DNA from: Nioella sediminis
GTDB lineage: Bacteria; Pseudomonadota; Alphaproteobacteria; Rhodobacterales; Rhodobacteraceae
NCBI RefSeq assembly: GCF_001879695.1
Contig: NZ_MNBL01000002.1
Location: 1-32,346 of the forward strand
Reading direction: 5' to 3'
DNA: 32,346 bases
Shown here one piece after another: positions 26,149 to 32,211 of this stretch. Position 1 is the stretch's first letter. Each line of letters starts with the position of its first letter. The position numbers and the translations under genes are program-made. The notes under the pieces are model-generated. The model saw nothing but the letters and a program-made list of their open reading frames with translations, did not search any database and was not told the DNA's origin.

Positions 26149-27297
26149 TTACGCGTCGTGCACGTAGTAGCGGCCCATGGTGCCTGCGGCCTCTTCGAGG
26201 CGTGCGAAGGTTTCCATGGATCCGGCAAGTTCCATCTTGAACTCGTCCCATTCGCTGCGCTGGTAGCCACCGACCTCTTGCCATTCGGCAAGCTGGTCAT
26301 CGCTGAGCGAGTGGAACTCCACACCGTTGGCAATCAGCTGCGCCATTGCGTAGGACCGCGCCGCCGGAACCTTGGCGAGGTTCTGGGCTTGGGTGATCTC
26401 CCCTGCGAATTCAATGCCTTCCTGCACATCGGCAGGCAGCGAGTTGAACCATTCGAGGTTGATCGAATAGACCTGACTGTCCGGCACCGCCTGGGTGAAG
26501 GTCACGTGGCTGAGGATCTCGCCGAAGCCGAAGACATGCAGCGCGCCGACCGACGGGTCGAGCGCATCGGCCACGCCCTGACGGATCGCGGACGGGGTTT
26601 CGCCCCAGGCCACCGGGGTCGGGTTGGCGCCGACCATGCGGTAATACTGCTGCAGCATGGCAGAGCCGGGAACGCGGAACTTGACTCCTTCCATATCGGC
26701 GGGGGTGATGATGGCATCGCCGCCGCGACGGACCGCGACAACACGCGGGTCGATCACGATGTAGAACAGCGACTTGAAGCCGGCCTGCGCGATGCGCGGG
26801 TCCACTTCGGCCTTCCACGCCTCGGAGCTGGTGAGGTTGGTGAACCGCTGGTTGGAACCACAGAAATACGGCAGGTTGATCAGGTCGACCACGCTGGCGA
26901 AGGGGGCGAAGTTGGACAGCGAATGCTGCGCACACTGAATGGTGCCGCCCTGCACCGCCTGAACCAGCGCACCACCGGCACCAAGCTGACCACCGGGGGC
27001 CAAACGCACATAGACCTTGCCGTTGGTCATGTTCTGGATGTTTTCCTTCAGGTCCAGCTGCATGATCGGATAGCTGCGCGACGCGCCAAGCACGTAAGCG
27101 GTGGCCAGCGTCATGATGTGATCGGCGGCATCCTCACGCTCGCGCTCCTCCTGCGCGGTTTGTGCGACGGCCTGATCGGACCACAGAACGCCCCCTGCCC
27201 CGGCAACCATTGCAGCGGTAAAGCCACCGGTCCCTGCCAGCTTGAGGAAATTCCGCCGTTCGGCCGATTTCAGCTCCTGCTTGTCTTTGAAGTCCAT
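26149..27297 (-). CDS. TRAP transporter substrate-binding protein (DctP family) with Tat signal
   Basis: This 382-aa periplasmic binding protein carries a twin-arginine signal (ERRNFLK with Arg14-Arg15, hydrophobic stretch about 19-40, likely cleavage after AVA at 43-45). The mature part has the DctP-family pattern with KVYVRLAPGGQLGAGGALVQAVQGGTIQ-like flow and KFRVPGSAMLQQYYRMVGANPTPVAW, which includes the conserved Arg that normally binds an acidic group. The ligand is inferred to be DHPS from the operon. ATG 27297 follows an AAGGGAGGAAG ribosome site. It sits 27 bp after a 59-aa membrane protein gene. Confidence 0.92.
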   Translation of the reverse strand: MDFKDKQELKSAERRNFLKLAGTGGFTAAMVAGAGGVLWSDQAVAQTAQEEREREDAADHIMTLATAYVLGASRSYPIMQLDLKENIQNMTNGKVYVRLAPGGQLGAGGALVQAVQGGTIQCAQHSLSNFAPFASVVDLINLPYFCGSNQRFTNLTSSEAWKAEVDPRIAQAGFKSLFYIVIDPRVVAVRRGGDAIITPADMEGVKFRVPGSAMLQQYYRMVGANPTPVAWGETPSAIRQGVADALDPSVGALHVFGFGEILSHVTFTQAVPDSQVYSINLEWFNSLPADVQEGIEFAGEITQAQNLAKVPAARSYAMAQLIANGVEFHSLSDDQLAEWQEVGGYQRSEWDEFKMELAGSMETFARLEEAAGTMGRYYVHDA

Positions 27298-27324
27298 TCC
27301 GCTTCCTCCCTTAGTTTCGCGGTC

Positions 27325-27504
27325 TTATTCGTCAGCGTTGCGCCGGGCCTCTGCCTTCAGAATGCCGGACACGAACGTGATGGATGTCAGGAAGAGGACG
27401 ATCATTTCAGCCACATCGCCCATGAACGCGGCATTGGCGAAAGCGCCGAGCACGACATTGGCAAGGAAGATCAGAAACAAGACTGCTGAAATTGCGAAGA
27501 CCAT
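27325..27504 (-). CDS. Small two-helix membrane protein at operon head
   Basis: This 59-aa protein of no recognised family has two hydrophobic helices (about 2-24 and 31-50), a short loop with Asp30 and Glu33, and a charged C-terminus (KAEARRNADE). ATG 27504 has an excellent GGGAGGA Shine-Dalgarno four bases before it; the frame runs a few codons upstream to TTG but without a ribosome site. It is the first gene after the operators, and 27 bp before the binding-protein gene, so it is expressed with the transporter. It could be an accessory TRAP subunit or assembly factor; that is inference from position only. Confidence 0.75.
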   Translation of the reverse strand: MVFAISAVLFLIFLANVVLGAFANAAFMGDVAEMIVLFLTSITFVSGILKAEARRNADE

Positions 27505-27543
27505 GGTTCCTCCCGAACTCGGCAAAAGGGCCGATTCGAGATC

Positions 27544-27572
27544 AGTGTAAGCGCTTACACGGCATCGTGCAA
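27544..27572 (-). promoter_or_regulatory. Probable promoter of the DHPS operon
   Basis: On the minus strand TTGCAC (27567-27572) and TACACT (27544-27549) are exactly 17 nt apart. The -35 lies within the lacI-proximal operator and the -10 within the operon-proximal one. The expected start near 27537 leaves a leader of about 33 nt. Repressor binding would block RNA polymerase directly. Confidence 0.55.
27545..27560. promoter_or_regulatory. LacI-family operator O1
   Basis: GTGTAAGCGCTTACAC is a 16-bp perfect palindrome with the central AAGCGCTT typical of LacI/PurR-family operators. It lies between the divergent LacI gene and the sulfonate operon. Confidence 0.88.
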
Positions 27573-27583
27573 GCGCTTACACT
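27555..27583 (+). promoter_or_regulatory. Possible lacI-type gene promoter
   Basis: On the plus strand TTACAC (27555-27560) and TACACT (27578-27583) are 17 nt apart, in mirror image to the operon promoter. The -35 is weak. The leader would be about 70 nt. It would make the regulator autoregulated by the same two operators. Confidence 0.35.
27567..27582. promoter_or_regulatory. LacI-family operator O2
   Basis: GTGCAAGCGCTTACAC differs from O1 at one base. Its centre is 22 bp from that of O1, about two helical turns, so two dimers could bind on the same face. Confidence 0.85.
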
Positions 27584-27661
27584 TGTGCTTTACCCTCGCA
27601 GCACCGTATCGTAGCGGGTAAAGACAGCCGACATAACGAGACCAAAGGCACTGACCGAGAT

Positions 27662-28720
27662 ATGACCGCCAAGGCCCCTCAGGCCCCGCGCCCCGTTCCC
27701 ACGCTGGAAGATGTCGCCCGACTGGCAGGTGTGTCGACGGCGACGGTGTCGCGCTGCCTGAACACGCCCGACCGGGTGGTGAAAAGCACGCGCGACAGGG
27801 TGATGTCGGCGGTGGATCAGTTGGGATACGCGCCCAATTTCGGGGCACGGGCCCTGGCCGCGAAACGCACCAATACCATCGGCGCGATCATTCCGACGAT
27901 GGAAAACGCGATCTTCGCGCGCGGGCTTCAGGCCTTTCAAGAAGAGCTTGGGCTGCATGGCATGACCCTGCTGGTCGCCAGTTCTTCCTATAGCGAGGAT
28001 GTGGAACGGGAGCAGATCCGCACCCTGTGCGCACGGGGGGCCGACGCGCTTTTGCTGATCGGTCACCATCGCAGCCAGGGGACGCTGGATTTTCTGGAGG
28101 CGCGCTCGGTGCCGGTGCTGGTGGCTTGGGTCTATGACCCCGACAAGCCGCAACCCTCCATCGGTTTCGACAACCGCGCCGCCATGCGCGAGATGGCGGA
28201 ACTGGTGATCGCCAAGGGCCACCGGCGGATCGGCGTCATCTCGGCCCCCTGCGATTCCAATGACCGTGCCAGCGAACGGGTGCAGGGCATCCGCGAGGCG
28301 ATGGCAGCGCATGGTCTGCCAGCCGACGCAATGGCGCTGCACGAGACCCCCTATTCCATCGAGAACGGCGCCGCCGCCTTTCGGCAGGTTATGGACTGTC
28401 CAGATCCGCCGACCGCCGTGATGTGCGGCAATGACGTGCTGGCCGTGGGCGCCCTTCGCGCGGCGCGTCAGATGGGGTTGTCGGTGCCGGACGACGTGTC
28501 GATCACCGGGTTCGACGATATCGAACTTGCGCAACTGGTCGATCCGCCCCTGACCACCGTCCACGTCCCGCATCGCGATATGGGGCGCATGGCAGCGCGG
28601 CTATTGGTGCAACAGCTCAACGGTGATGGCCCGATGGCCAGCACCCGGCTGGACACCTACCTGTGTGACCGCGAGACGCTTGGCGTCGCACCGCGCCAGA
28701 GACGTCACATCGCCCGGTAG
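27662..28720 (+). CDS. LacI-family transcriptional regulator of the sulfonate operon
   Basis: This 352-aa regulator has an N-terminal LacI helix-turn-helix (about residues 14-35, TLEDVARLAGVSTATVSRCL) with the hinge helix (GYAPNFGARALAAKRTNTIG), followed by a periplasmic-binding-protein-like effector domain (about 70-335: SITGFDDIELAQLVDPPLTTV is the family signature). It is probably a repressor released by DHPS or a catabolite. The assignment to the operon comes from divergent position and two operators in the 157-bp gap. Its 3' end overlaps the convergent LysR gene by 16 nt. Confidence 0.92.
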   Translation: MTAKAPQAPRPVPTLEDVARLAGVSTATVSRCLNTPDRVVKSTRDRVMSAVDQLGYAPNFGARALAAKRTNTIGAIIPTMENAIFARGLQAFQEELGLHGMTLLVASSSYSEDVEREQIRTLCARGADALLLIGHHRSQGTLDFLEARSVPVLVAWVYDPDKPQPSIGFDNRAAMREMAELVIAKGHRRIGVISAPCDSNDRASERVQGIREAMAAHGLPADAMALHETPYSIENGAAAFRQVMDCPDPPTAVMCGNDVLAVGALRAARQMGLSVPDDVSITGFDDIELAQLVDPPLTTVHVPHRDMGRMAARLLVQQLNGDGPMASTRLDTYLCDRETLGVAPRQRRHIAR

Positions 28721-29556
28721 GCCTGCCGCACCATCTCGGCCAGCGCCTGCACGGGTTCCTCCTTGGCCAGTTCCGCGCCGTACATGTTGATCTTGATCGA
28801 CGGCAGATCCGGCAAGGCACCGTGGTGATGGATGCGTTCCACATAGGGCGGCTCCGCCCCTTCGACACAGGCATGCACCGCCAGATCGGCGCTGATCGAC
28901 GCCTCTACCGTGCGGGAATTGTCGCTTTCCACCGCCATCTCCCAGCTGATCCCGGCGTTATCCAGTGCCTCCTGTACCGGTTTGCGGAAGATGCACAGTT
29001 GCTCGAAGGCCAGCCGCAAGGGACGCTGCCGCCATTCATTGCCCTTGATCGCCCCCACCCAGACCAGCGGGCGTTCCTGCAAGGTCTCTCCACCGCTGTC
29101 CAATGACGATTCGGTGGTCAGCGCCAGATGCACCTCGCCGCGTTCCAGCATCCGGCGCAGCCGCGAGGTGTAGGAGCTGACAAGTTGCACCTTCATCCTC
29201 GGGAAGGCCGCGTTGAAGCGGTGCAGCACCTGCGGAATGGCGGGATAGACGATGTCGTGTGGCACCCCGAGAAACAACTCGCCCTCGTAGTCCCGCGATG
29301 TCAGCCGCGCCAGGACTTCATCATTGAGGGCAAGCATCCGACGCGCATAGCTGAGCATCTGTTCGCCGGAATTGGTCAGCGCCATCTTGCGCGCCGACCT
29401 GTCCAGAAGGGACACGCCAACGCTTTCCTCCAATCGCTTGAGCTGCATCGACACAGCCGATTGCGTCAGGTTCAGCAGGCCGCTGGCCTTGGTGACCCCC
29501 CCCGCATCGGCCACGGTGACGAAGGCGCGCAGGGCGGTCATGTCGAGATTGCGCAT
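28705..29556 (-). CDS. LysR-family transcriptional regulator
   Basis: This 283-aa regulator has the N-terminal winged helix-turn-helix (about 5-62: MTALRAFVTVADAGGVTKAS, then QSAVSMQLKRLEESVGVSLL) and a LysR substrate-binding domain (about 90-280). The start is taken at ATG 29556 (MRNLDMTALRAF), preceded by AAGGATTGATGA; a start 12 codons upstream is possible. It converges on the LacI gene with a 16-nt overlap and diverges from the DUF1127 gene. The effector is not inferable. Autoregulation and activation of the DUF1127 gene are plausible from the shared upstream region. Confidence 0.92.
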   Translation of the reverse strand: MRNLDMTALRAFVTVADAGGVTKASGLLNLTQSAVSMQLKRLEESVGVSLLDRSARKMALTNSGEQMLSYARRMLALNDEVLARLTSRDYEGELFLGVPHDIVYPAIPQVLHRFNAAFPRMKVQLVSSYTSRLRRMLERGEVHLALTTESSLDSGGETLQERPLVWVGAIKGNEWRQRPLRLAFEQLCIFRKPVQEALDNAGISWEMAVESDNSRTVEASISADLAVHACVEGAEPPYVERIHHHGALPDLPSIKINMYGAELAKEEPVQALAEMVRQAYRAM

Positions 29557-29579
29557 TTCATCAATCCTTGTGATGACAG

Positions 29580-29606
29580 CATTCAAAAACATTCATTTTC
29601 ATAATG
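29580..29606 (+). promoter_or_regulatory. Phased repeats and -10 box in the LysR/DUF1127 gap
   Basis: CATTCA, CATTCA and CATAAT start at 29580, 29590 and 29600, exactly one helical turn apart. ATT-N9-AAT (29591-29605) fits a LysR T-N11-A box. CATAAT (29600-29605) is a good -10 for the DUF1127 gene, but no -35 is recognisable, as in activator-dependent promoters. Confidence 0.45.
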
Positions 29607-29675
29607 CACATAGCGCGACTATCTATCAACCATCGAAATATGACAAACGCCGACTATCACGAAATGGAACATCCC

Positions 29676-29888
29676 ATGGCCCACACGCTCGCCCGCTTCG
29701 CCGTCTCCGCCCCGCGCCGCACCTCCGGCATCGCATTCTTCCGCGCCGCTGTGGCCGCATGGCGCCAGCGCCGCGCGCTGGAACGTCTGGATGCCAATGC
29801 CCGCCGCGATCTTGGCCTGACCCGCGCGGATGTGGCCCGCGAATCCGCGCGCCCGGTCTGGGACGTGCCGCAAAGCTGGCTGGTCTGA
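29676..29888 (+). CDS. DUF1127 small basic protein
   Basis: This 70-aa protein has a C-terminal DUF1127 domain (about 28-62: FRAAVAAWRQRRALERLD, then DLGLTRADVARESARPVWD). Such proteins are small, arginine-rich and abundant in alphaproteobacteria; some bind RNA (CcaF1 in Rhodobacter). The start is uncertain: ATG 29676 (MAHTLARF) has GGAA 8 nt upstream and gives the usual length, while ATGs at 29604 and 29640 are in frame but have no clear ribosome site. It diverges from lysR. It is followed by a small hairpin and then a strong terminator, an arrangement that recalls DUF1127 mRNAs with sRNAs in their 3' region. Confidence 0.82.
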   Translation: MAHTLARFAVSAPRRTSGIAFFRAAVAAWRQRRALERLDANARRDLGLTRADVARESARPVWDVPQSWLV

Positions 29889-29905
29889 GAACCGGCCCGG
29901 CCCAT

Positions 29906-29939
29906 TTGCCGAAAAAAGACGACTCTCCCTGTCCGGCAA
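29906..29939 (+). ncRNA. Candidate 3'-UTR hairpin/sRNA segment after DUF1127
   Basis: TTGCCG (29906-29911) pairs with CGGCAA (29934-29939), leaving a 22-nt loop with ACUCUCCCUGU. In Rhodobacter, DUF1127 genes can precede CcsR/cuckoo sRNAs, which show CCUCCUCCC in hairpin loops. The motif here is only similar. With the terminator at 29951-29993 it could form a processed RNA of about 100 nt. This is a weak candidate. Confidence 0.3.
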
Positions 29940-29942
29940 TGC

Positions 29943-29971
29943 TTGAAATAGCGCCCTGTCTTACCGATATT
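29943..29971 (+). promoter_or_regulatory. Probable promoter of the Bax inhibitor-1 gene
   Basis: TTGAAA (29943-29948) and GATATT (29966-29971) are 17 nt apart, 65 nt before the gene start. The -10 falls inside the loop of the upstream terminator hairpin. Confidence 0.45.
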
Positions 29972-29993
29972 GTCAGGTAAGGCGGGGCGTTTT
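29951..29993 (+). terminator. Terminator of the DUF1127 transcript
   Basis: A 15-bp stem (29951-29965 with 29976-29990) is complete when three G-U pairs are allowed, which argues for function in RNA. The loop is 10 nt, and TTTT follows at 29990-29993. It lies about 60 nt after the DUF1127 stop. Confidence 0.72.
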
Positions 29994-30035
29994 GCGTACC
30001 CGCCACGAAACATATGCCTTTCTTCGGAGGACCAG

Positions 30036-30818
30036 ATGGCACAATTCGACACGATCCGCGCCGGAGCCGGTGGCGTCAGCGCCGCACAGATCGACGCGGG
30101 CCTGCGCGCCCACATGAACAAGGTCTACGCGACCATGTCCATCGGCATGCTCATTACAGCGCTTGCTGCTTGGGCCATCGCGGGCCTTGCCGTGACCACC
30201 GATCCCGTTGGCGCAACCTACATGCTGCGTGAAGGCGAATACCTCTCTGGCGTGGGTGAGGCGATCTATCTCAGCCCGCTGAAATGGGTTGTGATGTTCG
30301 GCCCGCTGGCCTTCCTGTTCTTCGGCTGGGGCGCCTTGATGAGCCGCGGTTCGGCTGCCGCGGTGTCGTTCGGCTTCTTCGTCTTCGCCGCTGCGATCGG
30401 CGTGTCGATGAGCTCGATCTTCCTCGTCTACACCGATTACTCGATCGTGCAGACCTTCCTGGTGACCGCAATCGCCTTCGCCTCGCTCAGCCTTTATGGC
30501 TACACGACGAAGCGCAACCTGTCGGGCATGGGCACCTTCCTGATGATGGGTGTGATCGGGCTGCTGATCGCGATGATCGTGAACATCTTCCTGCAGTCGC
30601 CTGCGATGATGTTCGCCATTTCGGCCATCGGCGTATTGATCTTCGCGGGCCTGACCGCCTTCTACACGCAGGACATCAAGAACACCTATGTGGCCCACGC
30701 CATGCATGGCGATCAGGAATGGCTGGAAAAAGCCGCCATCGATGGCGCGCTCAGCCTCTACATCAGCTTCCTGAACATGTTCCAGTTCCTGCTGATGTTC
30801 ATGGGCTCTCAGGAATAA
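30036..30818 (+). CDS. Bax inhibitor-1/YccA family membrane protein
   Basis: This 260-aa protein has about seven transmembrane helices. The TMBIM/BI-1 pattern is visible: MNKVYATMSIGMLITALAAW at the first helix, FVFAAAIGVSMSSIFLVYT, GMGTFLMMGVIGLLIAMIVN, and the conserved acidic ends (FYTQDIK and AAIDGALSLYISFLNMF), which hold the Asp pair proposed as pH-sensitive latch in the YetJ/BI-1 Ca2+ channel. Bacterial members are linked to membrane quality control and Ca2+ leak; the exact role here is unknown. ATG 30036 follows GGAGGA; an upstream extension is rejected. It is monocistronic, with a strong terminator. Confidence 0.93.
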   Translation: MAQFDTIRAGAGGVSAAQIDAGLRAHMNKVYATMSIGMLITALAAWAIAGLAVTTDPVGATYMLREGEYLSGVGEAIYLSPLKWVVMFGPLAFLFFGWGALMSRGSAAAVSFGFFVFAAAIGVSMSSIFLVYTDYSIVQTFLVTAIAFASLSLYGYTTKRNLSGMGTFLMMGVIGLLIAMIVNIFLQSPAMMFAISAIGVLIFAGLTAFYTQDIKNTYVAHAMHGDQEWLEKAAIDGALSLYISFLNMFQFLLMFMGSQE

Positions 30819-30843
30819 CGCCACTCCTGACGACGCGATTTGA

Positions 30844-30869
30844 GGCCGGGGATCATCCCCGGCCTTTTT
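30844..30869 (+). terminator. Terminator of the Bax inhibitor-1 gene
   Basis: GGCCGGGGA-TCA-TCCCCGGCC, a 9-bp GC-rich stem, is followed by TTTTT. It starts 25 nt after the stop codon. Confidence 0.92.
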
Positions 30870-30931
30870 CTTTGCCCCCTGACGCCATGTCGCCGGTTCC
30901 CTTGCGCCGCCCTGCCCCTATCCTGCACATC

Positions 30932-31663
30932 ATGGATTGCCTGCTTGCCCCGCTTCTGTCGCCTCTCCTGATTGCCCAGGCCCTGCGGCTGCGCGCCCGT
31001 GCGCTGCGCCTGCCGGAACCGCCCGGCCCACGACGCGGTGAGCTCGGTCGAGGGCCTGATTTGCGCCTGCTGATCCTTGGCGACAGCTCTGCCGCCGGGG
31101 TGGGGACCACGCATCAGGAGGAGGCACTGAGCGGCCAGCTTGCCACCGCGCTTTCCCCGAATCGCCGCCTTATCTGGCAGTTGGAGGCGAGGACCGGCGC
31201 CACCAGCCGCAGCACGCTGACCCGGTTGGAGACCCTACCCCGGCAGCACTTCGACATCGTGTTACTGGTTCTAGGGGTCAATGACGTGACCAGCTTCGCT
31301 CCGCTGACGCGCATCCTTGCCGACCGGGCGCAGATCGCACGGACCTTGTCCGACCGGTTCGATGCCCAAAAGCTGATCATCACCGGTATCCCGCCGCTCG
31401 CGCAATTCCACCTGCTGCCCAATCCCCTGCGATGGATCCTCGGGAAACGGGCCGCGCGGCTGGAACAGCGGCTGCAACAGCAGGCAGAGCGCGCGGGGCA
31501 TCTCTATCTGCCCTTCACCATGGCCCTGACGCGGGACCTGATGGCCGAAGATGGCTTCCACCCCTCGCCCCGCGCCTATCAGCACTGGGCCGAGGCCCTT
31601 GTCCCGCCTCTGCTGGAAACGCCGCTTACAACGTCCGGATCATCCGCACCGCAGGAAAGCTGA
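30932..31663 (+). CDS. SGNH/GDSL-type hydrolase
   Basis: This 243-aa esterase-like protein has SGNH blocks: block I GDSSAAGVG (nucleophile Ser in LLILGDSSAAG), block II Gly in ARTGATSRS, block III GVNDVTS (Asn) and block V DGFHPSP (catalytic Asp and His). A hydrophobic N-terminus (about residues 2-20) could be a signal or membrane anchor. The substrate is unknown; acyl esters or carbohydrate acetyl groups are typical. The start is uncertain between ATG 30932 (MDCLLAPLLSPLL, chosen for similarity to relatives) and ATG 30887, neither with a strong ribosome site. The 3' end overlaps the convergent acetyltransferase gene by 38 nt. Confidence 0.85.
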   Translation: MDCLLAPLLSPLLIAQALRLRARALRLPEPPGPRRGELGRGPDLRLLILGDSSAAGVGTTHQEEALSGQLATALSPNRRLIWQLEARTGATSRSTLTRLETLPRQHFDIVLLVLGVNDVTSFAPLTRILADRAQIARTLSDRFDAQKLIITGIPPLAQFHLLPNPLRWILGKRAARLEQRLQQQAERAGHLYLPFTMALTRDLMAEDGFHPSPRAYQHWAEALVPPLLETPLTTSGSSAPQES

Positions 31664-32132
31664 CATCCGGGGCCATGGCAATGACCTCCTCCCGCTCCAC
31701 CGCAAAGCCCATGGCCGCGTAGAAGCGAACGGCGGTCAGCGTTGACAGGGCCACCAGTTGCGTCAGCCCTGCGGCTCGCGCTTCCTCGAAAGATCGGCGC
31801 ATGATCGCCGCCGCAAGCCCCTGCCGCGTGGCCTGCGGATGTGTCACCACGTGACGGATATGGCCCGTGCTGGTCGGTTCCGCCTGATGCGGGCTTTCCA
31901 CCGTCCAGCCGCCTGCCGCAAGCGGAGCGCCACCATCCTCGGGCTCTGCAAGGTAGTAGCTGCCTGACACCAGAAGGCCCGGATTGGCGCGGGCGATCAA
32001 CGGCAGGGCGCGGTCCAACAGATCCGGCGCGTAGTCAGCCGCCAGCAACGCCGGATGGCTGTCCATGAGCAGCCGGTTCAGCGGCTCCAGATCGGTCGCA
32101 ACGCTCCTGCGGAGGCGCATGTGTTCAGCCAT
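31626..32132 (-). CDS. GNAT family N-acetyltransferase
   Basis: This 168-aa acetyl-CoA-dependent acetyltransferase has motif A near residues 91-116 (IRHVVTHPQATRQGLAAAIM, with Arg-Gln-Gly-Leu-Ala as the pyrophosphate loop) and the motif B pattern ALSTLTAVRFYAAMGF. The acceptor substrate cannot be told. ATG 32132 has AAGGA just upstream. It lies downstream of rpmG on the same strand but is separated from it by a strong terminator, and it overlaps the SGNH hydrolase gene tail to tail. Confidence 0.87.
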   Translation of the reverse strand: MAEHMRLRRSVATDLEPLNRLLMDSHPALLAADYAPDLLDRALPLIARANPGLLVSGSYYLAEPEDGGAPLAAGGWTVESPHQAEPTSTGHIRHVVTHPQATRQGLAAAIMRRSFEEARAAGLTQLVALSTLTAVRFYAAMGFAVEREEVIAMAPDVSFPAVRMIRTL

Positions 32133-32142
32133 GGTCCTTCTC

Positions 32143-32185
32143 CAAAAAGAAACCGGGCCGCGACTGGTTTCAGCGCGGCCCGGTT
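32143..32185 (-). terminator. Terminator of rpmG
   Basis: A 12-bp perfect stem (AACCGGGCCGCG / CGCGGCCCGGTT) with an 11-nt loop is followed on the minus strand by TTTCTTTTT. It lies 26 nt after the rpmG stop and just before the acetyltransferase start. Confidence 0.9.
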
Positions 32186-32211
32186 CTAAGACTTACCTGG
32201 ACAGGGTCAGA

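Noticed and set aside
27545-27582. CRISPR-like or transposon inverted repeats
   Set aside because: There are only two units, each itself palindromic with an AAGCGCTT centre, in a divergent regulator gap; they are operators.
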